Positions 11,236 through 21,572 of a stretch of DNA of 64,000 nt are shown here, piece by piece. Numbering within the stretch: position 1 is the first letter of the stretch; every line of letters begins with the position of its first letter. The stretch is taken from the NCBI GenBank assembly GCA_947259315.1, contig CAMYLR010000006.1:1-64000 (forward strand), read 5' to 3'. Source of the stretch: an uncultured Gemmatimonadales bacterium. GTDB taxonomy: Bacteria > Gemmatimonadota > Gemmatimonadetes > JACCXV01 > JAHWKZ01. The translations under genes were made by a program, and so were the position numbers. Under the pieces are notes generated by a model. That model did no database searches. It was not told where the DNA came from and worked only from the letters and a program-made list of their open reading frames with translations.

Positions 11236-12230
11236 GCCGGCGCCTGGCGCGTCTGGCGCCGTAAGACGAGAACAAAAAATGGCACCCCGACAAAGGCTGT
11301 AATGACACCCAACGGCAGTTCCCCGGGTGCCGTGATCACGCGGGCCAGCGTATCGGCCAAGGGCAAAAAGGCCGCCCCGACGAGCAGCGTCGCGGGCAAT
11401 AGGAACCGATGTCCACCACCCCACAGCAGACGCACAGTGTGGGGCACGAACAAACCGACGAACCCGATGCCGCCAGCCGCCACGACCGCACCGGCGGTCA
11501 GCAACGACGCGATCAGGTAGGCCAACAGACGGACCCGTTGAACGGGGACACCGAGAAATCCGGCTGTCTCTTCACCGTGTGCGATCAGATCGAAAGACCG
11601 TGACAGCCCGAGCAGCATGATCGATGCGCCGCCGAGCGCAAGCCCCAACATCCACACCAACCGCCAACTGGCACCGCCGAGGCCGCCCATCATCCAGAAC
11701 ACCGCCGCGCGAAACGCTTCCGCCTCCTGAAAGCTGAGCGCCAACAGGATACAGGCATTGAAAAACGTACCGGCAACAACACCCGACAGAAGCAGCACCC
11801 GAACATCGAGTCGGCGCTCGACGTTAGTCGCGATCCTGAGCACGAGTGCGATCGCCAGCGCCGCACCAATGAGCGCCGAAACCGGCAACGACCAGGCGGC
11901 TGCGCCGGCCCAGCCCGCACCGATCGCGACGACCGCGCCAACCGCGGCTCCACCCGAAACGCCCAGCACATACGGATCGGCGAGCGGGTTTCTGAGGAGC
12001 GCCTGAAACGTGGCGCCAGCCAGACCCAGGGCGCCGCCGACAAGCGCCGCCAGCACCGCCCTCGGGAGTCGAAGATCGCGAGTGATCGCGACGGCGATGG
12101 GGTCCCCATCACCCGAGAGGCCCTCCCAGACGCCACCCCACCCCAGGCCGACGGCTCCAAAACGGAGGCTCACAGCGATCGCAGCTGCCACAGCCAGGGC
12201 CAGGGCGGCGAGCACGAAGCCACGGCTCAT
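11232..12230 (-). CDS. btuC: Vitamin B12 ABC transporter permease (FecCD family)
   Basis: 332 aa from ATG at 12230, which overlaps the btuF stop by 4 nt. About ten transmembrane helices, starting GFVLAALALAVAAAIAVSL. Family motifs: RLPRAVLAALVGGALGLAGATFQALLRNPLADPYVLGVSGGAAVGA near the N-terminus (split here only by description), then GGIGFVGLFVPH and LPLGVITAFVGVPFFVLVL near the end. Forms a BtuC2D2 inner-membrane complex. Normal length. Belongs to the riboswitch operon btuF-btuC-btuD-btuB. Confidence 0.93.
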   Translation of the reverse strand: MSRGFVLAALALAVAAAIAVSLRFGAVGLGWGGVWEGLSGDGDPIAVAITRDLRLPRAVLAALVGGALGLAGATFQALLRNPLADPYVLGVSGGAAVGAVVAIGAGWAGAAAWSLPVSALIGAALAIALVLRIATNVERRLDVRVLLLSGVVAGTFFNACILLALSFQEAEAFRAAVFWMMGGLGGASWRLVWMLGLALGGASIMLLGLSRSFDLIAHGEETAGFLGVPVQRVRLLAYLIASLLTAGAVVAAGGIGFVGLFVPHTVRLLWGGGHRFLLPATLLVGAAFLPLADTLARVITAPGELPLGVITAFVGVPFFVLVLRRQTRQAPA

Positions 12231-13114
12231 CGCGCCCCCCAAACATCGACCAACGCGTCGTGGAGTGTCCTGGCGACGGTTCCCAGGTGGGGGCCAGGCC
12301 GATTCAACAAGTCAGTTGGAATGACCACAATCCGTCCTTCACGAACGGCGTCGAGATCACGCCAACCCGGTTGTTCGGAGAAAGCGCGCTCGACTTCGAT
12401 CATGGTAGCGTCGGTCGGAACGACCAGGATGTCGGGTTGGGCGGCCAGTACGGCTTCGAGCGAGACCTCTGGCCAACCCTCGTGGAGCTCGCCAAACGCA
12501 GGGGCGCCACCGGCGATCTCGATCACCTGACCGATGAATGTGCGTCGACCCGCCGTTCTCGGCGGATCGCCTAGCAACGCGTAGAAAACGGTCGGTTTGG
12601 GGTGCCTGAGGCCTGCCACCGAGATGGCCACCAACGACTCGCGAACCTCAGCTGCCAAAACCGCCGCCCGATCCGGCAGATCGAGTAGGCTCCCCAACTC
12701 GTCCAGCGACCGAAAGACACCCGTCGTATCCTCGATCGACGTCGCGTGGAACGCGATACCGCCAGCCTCTAGCCGCGATCGCAGACCGCGGTACTGGGCA
12801 GACTCCCAACCGATCACCAAATCGGGCTCGAGGGCGATCAGCGCTTCGAGGCTCGGATCGAGTCCCCCACCCACACTCGGGAGGTCGGCGATTTCAGGCG
12901 CCGTGTCGTAGCGTGTCCGGCCCACCAGCCGATCGGCAGCGTTTAGCGCGACGATCGCATCGGTCATGCTCGGAACCAGCGATACCACACGCTGGGCCGG
13001 AGGTCGACCCGCAACTTCACCCTGCTCGGCGGCGGACTGCTGCGGTCGATCGCAGTTTGCCAACGCCAACGATGCCGCAGCGACAATCCAGAGAGGTCGG
13101 TTCGTGGTCGACAC
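12227..13114 (-). CDS. btuF: Cobalamin-binding ABC substrate-binding protein
   Basis: 295 aa from GTG at 13114. The open frame continues upstream but would cross the terminator and riboswitch, so this GTG is chosen. Signal segment PLWIVAAASLALANC could be a lipobox, although Asn before Cys is unusual; the protein may be lipid-anchored or simply secreted. The Peripla_BP_2 fold shows in RVVSLVPSMTDAIVALNAADRLVGRT, LEALIALEPDLVIGWES and LEAVLAAQPDILVVPTD. Delivers B12 to BtuCD in the periplasm. First gene after the riboswitch, starting 20 nt after the U-tract of the riboswitch terminator. Confidence 0.9.
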   Translation of the reverse strand: MSTTNRPLWIVAAASLALANCDRPQQSAAEQGEVAGRPPAQRVVSLVPSMTDAIVALNAADRLVGRTRYDTAPEIADLPSVGGGLDPSLEALIALEPDLVIGWESAQYRGLRSRLEAGGIAFHATSIEDTTGVFRSLDELGSLLDLPDRAAVLAAEVRESLVAISVAGLRHPKPTVFYALLGDPPRTAGRRTFIGQVIEIAGGAPAFGELHEGWPEVSLEAVLAAQPDILVVPTDATMIEVERAFSEQPGWRDLDAVREGRIVVIPTDLLNRPGPHLGTVARTLHDALVDVWGAR

Positions 13115-13133
13115 CTCACGCCCGATCGAGTCC

Positions 13134-13166
13134 AAAAAAAAAGCCTGCCCGCGGAGCGGACAGGCG
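13134..13166 (-). terminator. Riboswitch-linked intrinsic terminator upstream of btuF
   Basis: Minus strand: 10-bp stem (GCCTGTCCGC / GCGGGCAGGC, one G-U) with a TCC loop, followed by about nine T. It lies between the cobalamin aptamer and the btuF start. The aptamer's GGAGACC can pair with GGTCTCC just before the terminator stem, and its CCTGCC with GGCAGG in the 3' arm, suggesting alternative anti-terminator pairings. Confidence 0.85.
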
Positions 13167-13229
13167 AGGGAGACCGGGCGAGCCGACCTCTCGCCGCATC
13201 CCTCCCGCGAAGGATACTGACGGCGAGCG

Positions 13230-13365
13230 CTTCGAGGCAGGTCTCCTGGCTTTGGTCGCCCGGTCGGGCAACCGTCACAGTGGCGGGGCCGCTGCGGATT
13301 CACACCGCATTCCCATATTCTCCCATCGCCGACGATCGTCGTCGACAGGCACCTCGAAACGACTA
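13230..13365 (-). promoter_or_regulatory. Cobalamin riboswitch (aptamer)
   Basis: Read on the minus strand the region shows the conserved order of the B12 aptamer: GAGGTGCC at the 5' side, then GGGAA..GCGGTG.GAATCCGC, then the B12 box CCCCGCCACTGTGA, and AGCCAGGAGACCTGCCTC at the 3' side. All four blocks are in place and spaced as in the family. It precedes an intrinsic terminator and the btuFCD-btuB operon, so B12 excess should cause premature termination. Class by known consensus; ligand by inference from the class and from the downstream transporter genes. Confidence 0.95.
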
Positions 13366-13403
13366 TTGCGCTACGTCATTCGCACCTCACCGCTAAACGG
13401 TGT

Positions 13404-13904
13404 TTACAGCGAAAAGCGCCCAAAATCTTCCGGGTTCATGCGTCGCAGATACTCTTTCAGATCTTCCGGCTCGTACGCCTCTTCCTCAACCTCACCCACC
13501 TCGTCGGCGGTGTGGTCGAGCAGCGTTTCAGAGGCGTAGATCGGAGCATTCAAGCGCAGCGCCAGGGCGATCGAATCGCTCGGACGCGCATCGATCGAAA
13601 TCACATCTTCGGCATTCTGAACGAAAACTTGTGCGTAATAGGTGTTGTTCTTGAGCGCACCGATGATGACTTGGGTGAGCTCGCCGTGAAGCGCGCGAAC
13701 GATGTTCTTCATGAGGTCATGTGTCAGCGGCCGTGAGAACTTTACGCCCGCCAACTCAGTAGCGATGGCGCTGGCCTCGCTCGGCCCGATCCAGATCGGC
13801 AGGTACCGGTCACCGTCCTTCTCTTTGAGGATGACGATCGGCGACTGGGTCGAGGAGTCGATCCCAAGACTCGCTACGCTGACTTCGATGACTTCGTTCT
13901 CCAC
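13404..13904 (-). CDS. Bifunctional nuclease (BFN/DUF151) family protein
   Basis: 166 aa from GTG at 13904. The DUF151 core runs from residue 1 to about 130 (VEVSVASLGIDSSTQSPIVILKE, LPIWIGPSEASAIATELAG, RPLTHDLMKNIV, SIDARPSDSIALALR), followed by an acidic tail with an EEEAYEPEDLKEYLRRMNPEDFGRF-type motif resembling UVR-like helical tails of this family. Plant members have reported nuclease activity on DNA and RNA; bacterial roles are poorly defined. It precedes the B12 riboswitch in reading direction and lies about 86 nt after ahcY, with a hairpin between them. A link to the B12 operon is not implied. Confidence 0.85.
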   Translation of the reverse strand: MENEVIEVSVASLGIDSSTQSPIVILKEKDGDRYLPIWIGPSEASAIATELAGVKFSRPLTHDLMKNIVRALHGELTQVIIGALKNNTYYAQVFVQNAEDVISIDARPSDSIALALRLNAPIYASETLLDHTADEVGEVEEEAYEPEDLKEYLRRMNPEDFGRFSL

Positions 13905-13947
13905 GGCTACCCCTTTCTAGCGCTTCAACTGCAACATAAATGCCATC

Positions 13948-13972
13948 CCACGGCAGGGACAACCTGCCGTGG
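13948..13972. repeat. Intergenic perfect inverted repeat (ahcY-BFN gap)
   Basis: CCACGGCAGG and CCTGCCGTGG form a perfect 10-bp stem with a 5-nt loop (GACAA). No U-tract follows on either strand, so it is not a standard intrinsic terminator. It might stabilise the ahcY mRNA end, act as a Rho-type pausing structure, or be a protein-binding dyad. Confidence 0.6.
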
Positions 13973-13989
13973 ACGATGACCAGGGGTGC

Positions 13990-15360
<1,371 letters not shown>

Positions 15361-15369
15361 TCAATGGTG

Positions 15370-16575
15370 TTATGAGATCGCTGCCTTCAGATCTTCGGCG
15401 CGGTCAGTGAGCTCCCACGTAAACAGACCGTCTACCGGCTCGCGGCCAAAATGCCCGTACGCGGCCGTCGGCTGGTAAATCGGCCGACGAAGGTCGAGCG
15501 CCTTGATGATCGCCAGAGGACGCAGGTCCCACACCTCGAGCGCCTTCTCCGCCAACACACTGTCCGCGACTACACCGGTACCAAATGTGTCTATCATGAC
15601 GCTGACCGGCTCGGCTACTCCGATCGCGTACGCGAGCTGAACCTCGCATCGCTGTGCGAGACCCGCCGCCACGATGTTCTTGGCCACCCATCGGGCGGCA
15701 TACGTCGCAGACCGATCGACCTTGGTTGGATCCTTGCCGCTAAAGGCGCCACCGCCATGGCGGCCGAGGCCACCGTAGGTGTCGACGATGATCTTGCGTC
15801 CAGTCAGCCCCGCATCGCCCTGCGGTCCGCCTATGACAAACCGTCCGGTCGGATTGACGTGAATCGTGAGTTCGTTCTCGTCGTACATGCCCCTCGGGAG
15901 TACCGGCTCGATGACCTCCTTGCGGATCTCCGCCTGAATCTCTTCTGGCGAGACCTCGTCCTCGTCAGCGGTCTGCGTCGACACGACCACCGTTTGGATC
16001 TCTCGCGCTCGGCCTTCGTCGTATTCAACCGTCACCTGGCTCTTCCCGTCCGGCCTCACCCATGGCAACGTTCCGTCTTTGCGCTTGTCAGCTAGTCGAT
16101 GCGTGAGCGCGTGCGCCAACGCAATCGGCAACGGCATCAACTCGGACGTTTCATCGGTCGCGTAGCCGAACATCATCCCCTGATCGCCAGCTCCCTCACG
16201 ATCGACCCCCATGCTGATGTCGGGTGATTGCCGGTCGATTGTGACCATCACCCCACAGGTGTCCGCATCAAACCCCATCCGTGCGTCGGTGTAGCCGATC
16301 TGACGAACCGTGTCGCGGGCGACCTGGGCCACCGGGATGTACGCCTCCGTTGTGATCTCTCCCGCCACCACAATCAAACCAGTTGTGACCAATGTCTCGC
16401 ACGCGACCCGACTGGTGGGATCATCGGCCAACGCCATATCCAAGACCCCGTCCGAGATTTGGTCGGCGATCTTATCGGGGTGCCCTTCAGTTACCGATTC
16501 CGACGTAAACAGGAACCGGTCGGTCCTCACGCGATGGGGTGAAGCTGTCGCCACTTCTTCCTTCGTTTTTAGCAT
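15370..16575 (-). CDS. metK: S-adenosylmethionine synthetase
   Basis: 401 aa from ATG at 16575, preceded by GGAGTTGAT. The open frame continues about 32 codons upstream without homology, inside the previous gene. Makes SAM from methionine and ATP; cytosolic tetramer. Motifs: [20 protein letters not shown] near the N-terminus, [12 protein letters not shown] (ATP/Met binding), [16 protein letters not shown]-type P-loop signature and [17 protein letters not shown]. The ATG overlaps the nucleotidyltransferase stop by 7 nt (ATGCTAA). It is followed by ahcY, giving a SAM-cycle pair. No SAM riboswitch is visible before it. Confidence 0.97.
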   Translation of the reverse strand: MLKTKEEVATASPHRVRTDRFLFTSESVTEGHPDKIADQISDGVLDMALADDPTSRVACETLVTTGLIVVAGEITTEAYIPVAQVARDTVRQIGYTDARMGFDADTCGVMVTIDRQSPDISMGVDREGAGDQGMMFGYATDETSELMPLPIALAHALTHRLADKRKDGTLPWVRPDGKSQVTVEYDEGRAREIQTVVVSTQTADEDEVSPEEIQAEIRKEVIEPVLPRGMYDENELTIHVNPTGRFVIGGPQGDAGLTGRKIIVDTYGGLGRHGGGAFSGKDPTKVDRSATYAARWVAKNIVAAGLAQRCEVQLAYAIGVAEPVSVMIDTFGTGVVADSVLAEKALEVWDLRPLAIIKALDLRRPIYQPTAAYGHFGREPVDGLFTWELTDRAEDLKAAIS

Positions 16576-17555
16576 ATCAACTCCGATTTCTCTCCTAGAT
16601 TGAGAACCACCGGTGCCGCTTCGAGGCGCGCGCCGGGACCGATTATCGAACCCTCGAGGACAAACCCACACACCGTTGCGTGATCGCCGATGATCGAGTC
16701 ACGGATCACGGCGTCGCGCACGGTCACGCCACTCGACAATGAGACGTGTGGGCCGATGATCGCGTTCTCGATAACACAATCTGCTCCAACAAACACCGGT
16801 GTTATGAACTGCGCATCAACGCCCGACACATCGATCTCGGGCGGATTCCGATCGAGCAGCTCGCGATTTGTCGCCAGCAGTGTTTCGGGTTTCCCGCAAT
16901 CGAACCAACCCCCGATGCTGTAGGGAACAAACCTCTCGCCGGCGTCGATCATTCGCTGTAACGCATCCGTAAGCTGATACTCGCCGCGGGTTGTGTCGCC
17001 TTCATCGACGAGGCTCGCCATGGCCGATCGCAACAACTCAGCGTCGCGGACGAAATACAGACCCGCCAAAGCCAGGTTCCCCTTCGGCTCGGTCGGCTTC
17101 TCAACCACCCTGACCACGCTCTCTCCAGCCGAGTCCAACTCGACGATCCCAAATCGCTCTGGATCTGGCACCGCGCGCACCCCCAACGCGTGATCCGGAG
17201 ACGACACTATGTCATCGTAATCCACGTCAAAGACCGTGTCCCCGAGCACAACCAGCGCCGGTTCGTGATCCTCCGGTTCCAGCGCCGTCAACACGGCGTG
17301 TCCAAGACCGAGCTGATCGTGCTGCCAGACGATCTCGACCGGCAATTCTGGAAACGCCTCGTTCACGTAAGCTTCGATCGAATCCCCTCGATACCCGACC
17401 ACCAGCCGGACCTCAGACGCCCCAAGAGACGCGACATCGGCCAAGATGTGGCCGATGATCGGCCGCCCCGCGACCGGCAGCATCACCTTTGGTACCGTGT
17501 GTGTGTGGGGGCGCAGCCGGGTGCCTTGTCCGGCTGCCGGAATAATGATCTTCAC
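16569..17555 (-). CDS. Sugar-1-phosphate nucleotidyltransferase (RmlA/GlmU-like)
   Basis: 328 aa. N-terminal Rossmann-like NTP_transferase domain begins [20 protein letters not shown] with [15 protein letters not shown] and [19 protein letters not shown]. The C-terminal 80 residues carry hexapeptide-like repeats ([27 protein letters not shown].., [18 protein letters not shown]), so the protein resembles long RmlA/glucose-1-phosphate thymidylyltransferase-type enzymes rather than short RmlA. Likely makes an NDP-hexose for cell-surface glycans; the exact sugar and NTP cannot be called. It follows the PGI/PMI-type isomerase by 8 nt, a plausible supply route from fructose-6-phosphate. Confidence 0.85.
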   Translation of the reverse strand: MKIIIPAAGQGTRLRPHTHTVPKVMLPVAGRPIIGHILADVASLGASEVRLVVGYRGDSIEAYVNEAFPELPVEIVWQHDQLGLGHAVLTALEPEDHEPALVVLGDTVFDVDYDDIVSSPDHALGVRAVPDPERFGIVELDSAGESVVRVVEKPTEPKGNLALAGLYFVRDAELLRSAMASLVDEGDTTRGEYQLTDALQRMIDAGERFVPYSIGGWFDCGKPETLLATNRELLDRNPPEIDVSGVDAQFITPVFVGADCVIENAIIGPHVSLSSGVTVRDAVIRDSIIGDHATVCGFVLEGSIIGPGARLEAAPVVLNLGEKSELIC

Positions 17556-17563
17556 TGACTTGT

Positions 17564-18664
17564 TTAGCCTTTGAGTTTGTCTTTCAGAGCGTCGATCGAA
17601 GCTACGGGCGTGGGGTTCTGCCCGTTGATGATTGAAACAATGAAACTAGTGCAATCGCCCAGGTAACACAACTCGAGCATACCCTCGATTGGCACGTCGC
17701 GGGCAGTCACTACTCGGTGCTGGCCGGCCACCCGGCCACGGCAATAATCGTGCACAAAATCAAACCGGCGGCGGACCTGTGGATGGTCCCACGGCGTCTC
17801 CAAATGGACCAGCACCATATCACGAACCACCGGGACACCACCCTCGAAACCCACGATCTCATTGTGGTTTTGTTCCGGTAGCTCGCCTGAATAGGCAGGG
17901 ATCTTCCCGTTCTCATTGAGTTGCGCCTTCCAACGTGCCGCAGCTGCAATCGACATCGGATGACCGCCGTAAACGATCGGCAGCCGATTGATCATCGAGG
18001 CCGCTATGTCGAGCGCTGGATTGTCGTCCGACCACGCCAGCCACTCTTCGGCGCGTGGCCGCAGCCGTTCGCCGGCACCGTGCAATCGATCCGCCTCGGC
18101 TTCTGCGTCCAGGACCGGATCCAATCGGGCCATCGCCAAGGCCACCGCCGACAGCGAGTGGCCAAGCGCTGCCCGAGGCGGGAAACCAGCCGGCAACGCG
18201 AGCCACGGATCACCGGCGGCGCGTGCCATCTGTGCGATTCGACCACCGGTTGCGATCGCTATCACCGCTAGGCCGCGCTGCTGCGCGGCCTCGTAACAAG
18301 CGATCGTCTCTTCGGTGTTACCCGAGTACGACGATACGATTAGCGTCGTGCCCTCATCAAGCCATGTCGGCAACTCGTAGCCTCGGATCACATACAGCGG
18401 TAGAGAACGCCGGTCAGCGGTCGAGGCAGCCACCAAGTCACCGCCGATCGCCGAGCCACCCATCCCTGCGACCGCAACCACGGTGGGTCCACTGATGGGC
18501 ACGTCGAGAGATTTCACAAATGATGTGGCGCTATCGGTTCCAGCCGCGAGCTGATCGGGAAAACCGGCGATGTGCGCGCGCATACCCTGCGCGTCGATTC
18601 CCGCTTCACGCTCGCGCCAAGCCTCAACGTCGGCCGCCGTCACGATCGCCGAGGGCGATCTCAC
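17564..18664 (-). CDS. Bifunctional phosphoglucose/phosphomannose isomerase (SIS family)
   Basis: 366 aa. Interconverts fructose-6-P with glucose-6-P and mannose-6-P in the archaeal/bacterial SIS-fold family. First SIS domain: TVVAVAGMGGSAIGGDLVAA and TTLIVSSYSGNTEETIACYEAAQQRG (phosphate-binding SYSGNTEET). Second SIS domain: LPIVYGGHPMSIAAAARWKAQLNENGKIPAYSGELPEQNHNEIVGF, containing the Glu and the NHNE block expected for catalysis. Its ATG overlaps the EI gene stop by 4 nt, so sugar isomerisation is transcribed with the PTS. It may handle the sugar phosphate produced by the mannose-family PTS; that is inference. Confidence 0.88.
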   Translation of the reverse strand: MRSPSAIVTAADVEAWREREAGIDAQGMRAHIAGFPDQLAAGTDSATSFVKSLDVPISGPTVVAVAGMGGSAIGGDLVAASTADRRSLPLYVIRGYELPTWLDEGTTLIVSSYSGNTEETIACYEAAQQRGLAVIAIATGGRIAQMARAAGDPWLALPAGFPPRAALGHSLSAVALAMARLDPVLDAEAEADRLHGAGERLRPRAEEWLAWSDDNPALDIAASMINRLPIVYGGHPMSIAAAARWKAQLNENGKIPAYSGELPEQNHNEIVGFEGGVPVVRDMVLVHLETPWDHPQVRRRFDFVHDYCRGRVAGQHRVVTARDVPIEGMLELCYLGDCTSFIVSIINGQNPTPVASIDALKDKLKG

Positions 18665-20424
18665 GAACCTTCGCCTGCTGTCGCCGTCGCCGATTCAAAA
18701 CGGTCTGCGAACCGGGCTTCGATCACCGCCCGCGCGGAAGCGGAGGTCGCCATAGCCACCGCCTCACTCGCGGCCTCTCGAGCTTCGTCGATTGTGATCC
18801 GACTGAGCACTTGCTTGATGCGCGGAATCCGAGCTGGCACCATGCTGAATCGAGTGACCCCCAACCCCATCAAGAGAACGGCGGCGCGCGAGTTGCCCGC
18901 CATCTCCCCGCACACGGTTACCTCGATCGCTGCTCTCTCCCCGGCCTCGCACACATCCCGAATGAGTCTCAAAACCGCTGGGTGAAAAGGTTGAAACAAG
19001 TGAGCGATCCGACGGTTTCCCCGATCGACAGCCAACGTGTATTGAACGAGATCGTTCGTTCCTAGGGATAGGAAATCGAAGCGTGTCGCCAGTTCGTTAG
19101 CCATCAGCGCCGCCCCCGGCGTTTCGATCAACGCTCCCAAAGCACATTCCTGCGCACACTCGACACCCTCTTCGTCCAGCGAGCGTTGCACGGCTTCGAC
19201 GTGCGCGATCGCGACATCGGCCTCGTCGATCGTGGCAACCATCGGCAACATGATCGACACTGGCCCATGCGCCCCCGCCCGGAGGATTGCGCGCAGCTGG
19301 GCCCGGAAGACCTCCGGCCGATCGAGGCAGTATCGAATGGCGCGCCAGCCGAGAAACGGATTGTCTTCGGGCTCCATACCGGCGAGCAGCTTGTCGCCTC
19401 CGAGGTCGACGGTCCGAATCGTGACCGAGCGACCGCCCATCCGGTCGACGAGCTTGCGATAGACCGCATACTGGTCCTCTTCGGTTGCCTCACCACCGCT
19501 TTGCAGAAACAAGTACTCGGTTCGATAGAGCCCAACACCCTCGCACCCAAACGCCAGCGCGGAATCGACCTCGCGCGCAAACTCGAGGTTGGCTTGGAAC
19601 GTCAGAGACTGGCCATCCGCCGACAGGCTGGGAGCGCCCGCCATTGTCATTAACTCCGCCCGTCGCTGCGCTATCGTATCACGCACCCGTTCGTAGCGAT
19701 CGACCGTTTCCTCTGCGGGATCGCTGATCAGTACCCCCTCTCGGCCGTCCAAGAGGGCGGGTCCGCCGTGCTGTAGCTCGGCGAGTACCGGACCCAAACC
19801 GACTACCGCAGGGATTTCCAACGCGCGAGCCAAGATCGCCGTATGACTGTGTGGTGCACCGACTTCGGTCGCAATGCCCAAGATCTTATCGCGGTCGAGC
19901 TCGGCTGTGATCGTTGCTGGGAGGTCGTGGGCCACTACGATCGCGTTGTCGATCAAGTCGCCAAACGCCGGTTCGCGCTCTCCAAGCAGCGCGCGCACAA
20001 CACGGTGCTCCACGTCGCGGATATCCTTGGCTCGCTCGCGCAAATACGGGTCCTCGCTCTGGTCTAACCGACGTATGGCTTCAAGAACCCGCGAATGAAA
20101 AGCGTACTCCGCGTTTTCAGCTGCCCCGCGAATCTGCTCGCGAACGCTATCTAGGAATTCGTTGTCCTCGACGATGAGCAGGTGCGAATCGAAAATCGTG
20201 GCTTCGTCTTTTTTCCCAGCCGAGACAAGCGCTTGTTGTACCCGCTCTATATCAGCCTGAGTCTTCGCAAGCGCGGCCTCCAGACGTTCGACCTCGCTAT
20301 CGACATTTGACGCATCGATTGAGTAGCGCGGAACGCGCAGCGCGTCAGGCGTGATCAGATAGGTGGGGCCAAACGCCACCCCAACAGAGACTGGTACGCC
20401 GCCATGGATCTTCTCGACAGGCAT
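18661..20424 (-). CDS. ptsI: PTS enzyme I (phosphoenolpyruvate-protein phosphotransferase)
   Basis: 587 aa, normal for EI. Autophosphorylates with PEP and passes the phosphate to HPr. Order: N-terminal HPr-binding helices; swivelling phospho-His domain with VGAPHSHTAILARALEIPAVVGL (the active His is in the SHTA block; most enzymes read GGRTSHTAI); PEP-binding TIM barrel with RTVDLGGDK, NPFLGWRAIRYCLDRPEVFRAQLRAI, GALIETPGAALMANEL, FLSLGTNDLVQYTLAVDR and the Cys in EVTVCGEMAGNS. Downstream of HPr by about 10 nt. It is a complete EI without GAF or PtsN-type additions. Confidence 0.95.
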   Translation of the reverse strand: MPVEKIHGGVPVSVGVAFGPTYLITPDALRVPRYSIDASNVDSEVERLEAALAKTQADIERVQQALVSAGKKDEATIFDSHLLIVEDNEFLDSVREQIRGAAENAEYAFHSRVLEAIRRLDQSEDPYLRERAKDIRDVEHRVVRALLGEREPAFGDLIDNAIVVAHDLPATITAELDRDKILGIATEVGAPHSHTAILARALEIPAVVGLGPVLAELQHGGPALLDGREGVLISDPAEETVDRYERVRDTIAQRRAELMTMAGAPSLSADGQSLTFQANLEFAREVDSALAFGCEGVGLYRTEYLFLQSGGEATEEDQYAVYRKLVDRMGGRSVTIRTVDLGGDKLLAGMEPEDNPFLGWRAIRYCLDRPEVFRAQLRAILRAGAHGPVSIMLPMVATIDEADVAIAHVEAVQRSLDEEGVECAQECALGALIETPGAALMANELATRFDFLSLGTNDLVQYTLAVDRGNRRIAHLFQPFHPAVLRLIRDVCEAGERAAIEVTVCGEMAGNSRAAVLLMGLGVTRFSMVPARIPRIKQVLSRITIDEAREAASEAVAMATSASARAVIEARFADRFESATATAGEGS

Positions 20425-20433
20425 AGGCGAAAC

Positions 20434-20754
20434 TCAGGTGCCGGACGATGGACCGGCGTCAACCGGCTGGCCGTCCTCATCCTCGTCAAACTGTCGCTCG
20501 ATGAGCGCTACCAGGTCACGAACAGCCTCGCGTGCATCGGTGCCGACAGCACGAATCTGGACTCGAGCACCGCGCTCGGCCGCCAGCATCATGACCCCCA
20601 TAATGCTCTTTCCGTTTACTTCAACACCATTCTTGCTGAGAAAGATATCAGATCCGAAGCTGTTCGAGAGGCGGACGAGTTGCGCGGCGGGTCGCGCGTG
20701 CAGCCCAAGCCGGTTTCGGATCTTGACCTCGGCCTCGTGTGCTTCACTCGTCAC
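20434..20754 (-). CDS. ptsH: HPr phosphocarrier with acidic C-terminal tail
   Basis: 106 aa from GTG at 20754, which overlaps the EIID stop (GTGA). Phospho-His site in NRLGLHARPAAQLVRL (His19) and HprK-type serine in NGKSIMGVMMLAAERG (Ser50). Standard HPr is about 88 aa; here the tail ERQFDEDEDGQPVDAGPSS adds about 18 residues. Co-occurrence with hprK and presence of Ser in the KSIMG context indicates regulatory serine phosphorylation as well as PTS transfer. The upstream open frame in the same register lies within EIID and is not used. Confidence 0.93.
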   Translation of the reverse strand: MTSEAHEAEVKIRNRLGLHARPAAQLVRLSNSFGSDIFLSKNGVEVNGKSIMGVMMLAAERGARVQIRAVGTDAREAVRDLVALIERQFDEDEDGQPVDAGPSSGT

Positions 20755-21572
20755 GGTAGAACCCCCGCGGAAACTCGGACCACTACGCTGAGCAGGATCA
20801 CGACGACCAGGAAGGCCACCGAAGGCGAGAGCCAGCGGCCCCTGCTGCCACGCCGCCAGCCCGCCAGCCATAGGAAAGCTGTAACAATTAAAAATACCGA
20901 GATGCCCTCTGTGCCGCCACCGCGCAACGCCCATAAGGCGCCGCCCGCGACCGCTCCACAGGCGAATGCGCCGACGGTCTTCGTTATCCCGCTAACTCGG
21001 TTCCAGAACGGGTCCTGGAGGACTCTGGCGATGCCCGCGCCGCTGGCGAAACCGGCGCGTACACCACGCCACCGAACCGATTGCGCAAACGTGTTATACG
21101 CGAGCCAGTAGCAGAGCGCGGCGATCGGCGAACCGGTCACCAGCGCAGCCGCCGCGCCAATTAACCCAAGCATCGGTCGCCACGCAGCCCAGAACAAGTC
21201 GTCTCCGAGCGCACCCAAACTGCTGCGTACCGGCTTTATCAGCCTGGAGAGCCGCTGATCCGCGCCCGCCGATCCGCGTGCGACCTCCTGTTCGAGGCGA
21301 AGCGCGAACCCGATCCCGATCGTCGCCAGGTAGGGGTTGCTATTGAACGTTTCGAGGTGTGCCAAGAGCCGCTCATTACGAACGCTTGGATCCGGGTAAA
21401 GCCGATCGAGTCCGGGGGCGATTGCCCAAGCGAACCCCACCCCTTGCAAGGTCTCGTAGTTCCAGACCGCTTGTAGACACGTCGCACGACGAGCGATCCG
21501 ACGCCGCTCTGCGGCGAGCGGACGATGAAGCCAGCTCAAGTCTTCAACCCACGAGACCGAAAGCGGCCACAA
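20751..21572 (-). CDS. PTS mannose-family EIID component
   Basis: 273 aa membrane protein that with EIIC forms the sugar channel. Family pattern seen: VWNYETLQGVGFAWAIAPGLDRLYPD (EIID has an N-Y-E-x-x-Q-G-x-G-F block), LLAHLETFNSNPYLATIGIGFALRLE (F-N-T-x-P..), PVRSSLGALGDDLFWAAWRPML, and a final hydrophobic region (FLIVTAFLWLAGW, VAFLVVVILLSVVV). The start overlaps EIIC by 29 nt, which is long; the true start could be later. EIID is diagnostic for the mannose family. Substrate undetermined. Confidence 0.88.
   Translation of the reverse strand: MWPLSVSWVEDLSWLHRPLAAERRRIARRATCLQAVWNYETLQGVGFAWAIAPGLDRLYPDPSVRNERLLAHLETFNSNPYLATIGIGFALRLEQEVARGSAGADQRLSRLIKPVRSSLGALGDDLFWAAWRPMLGLIGAAAALVTGSPIAALCYWLAYNTFAQSVRWRGVRAGFASGAGIARVLQDPFWNRVSGITKTVGAFACGAVAGGALWALRGGGTEGISVFLIVTAFLWLAGWRRGSRGRWLSPSVAFLVVVILLSVVVRVSAGVLP

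Noticed and set aside
13115-13303. Upstream extension of btuF
   Set aside because: The stretch covers the terminator and part of the riboswitch.
18830-18850. TGGCAC hits elsewhere as sigma-54 promoters
   Set aside because: They lie in coding sequence and lack a correctly spaced GC element.
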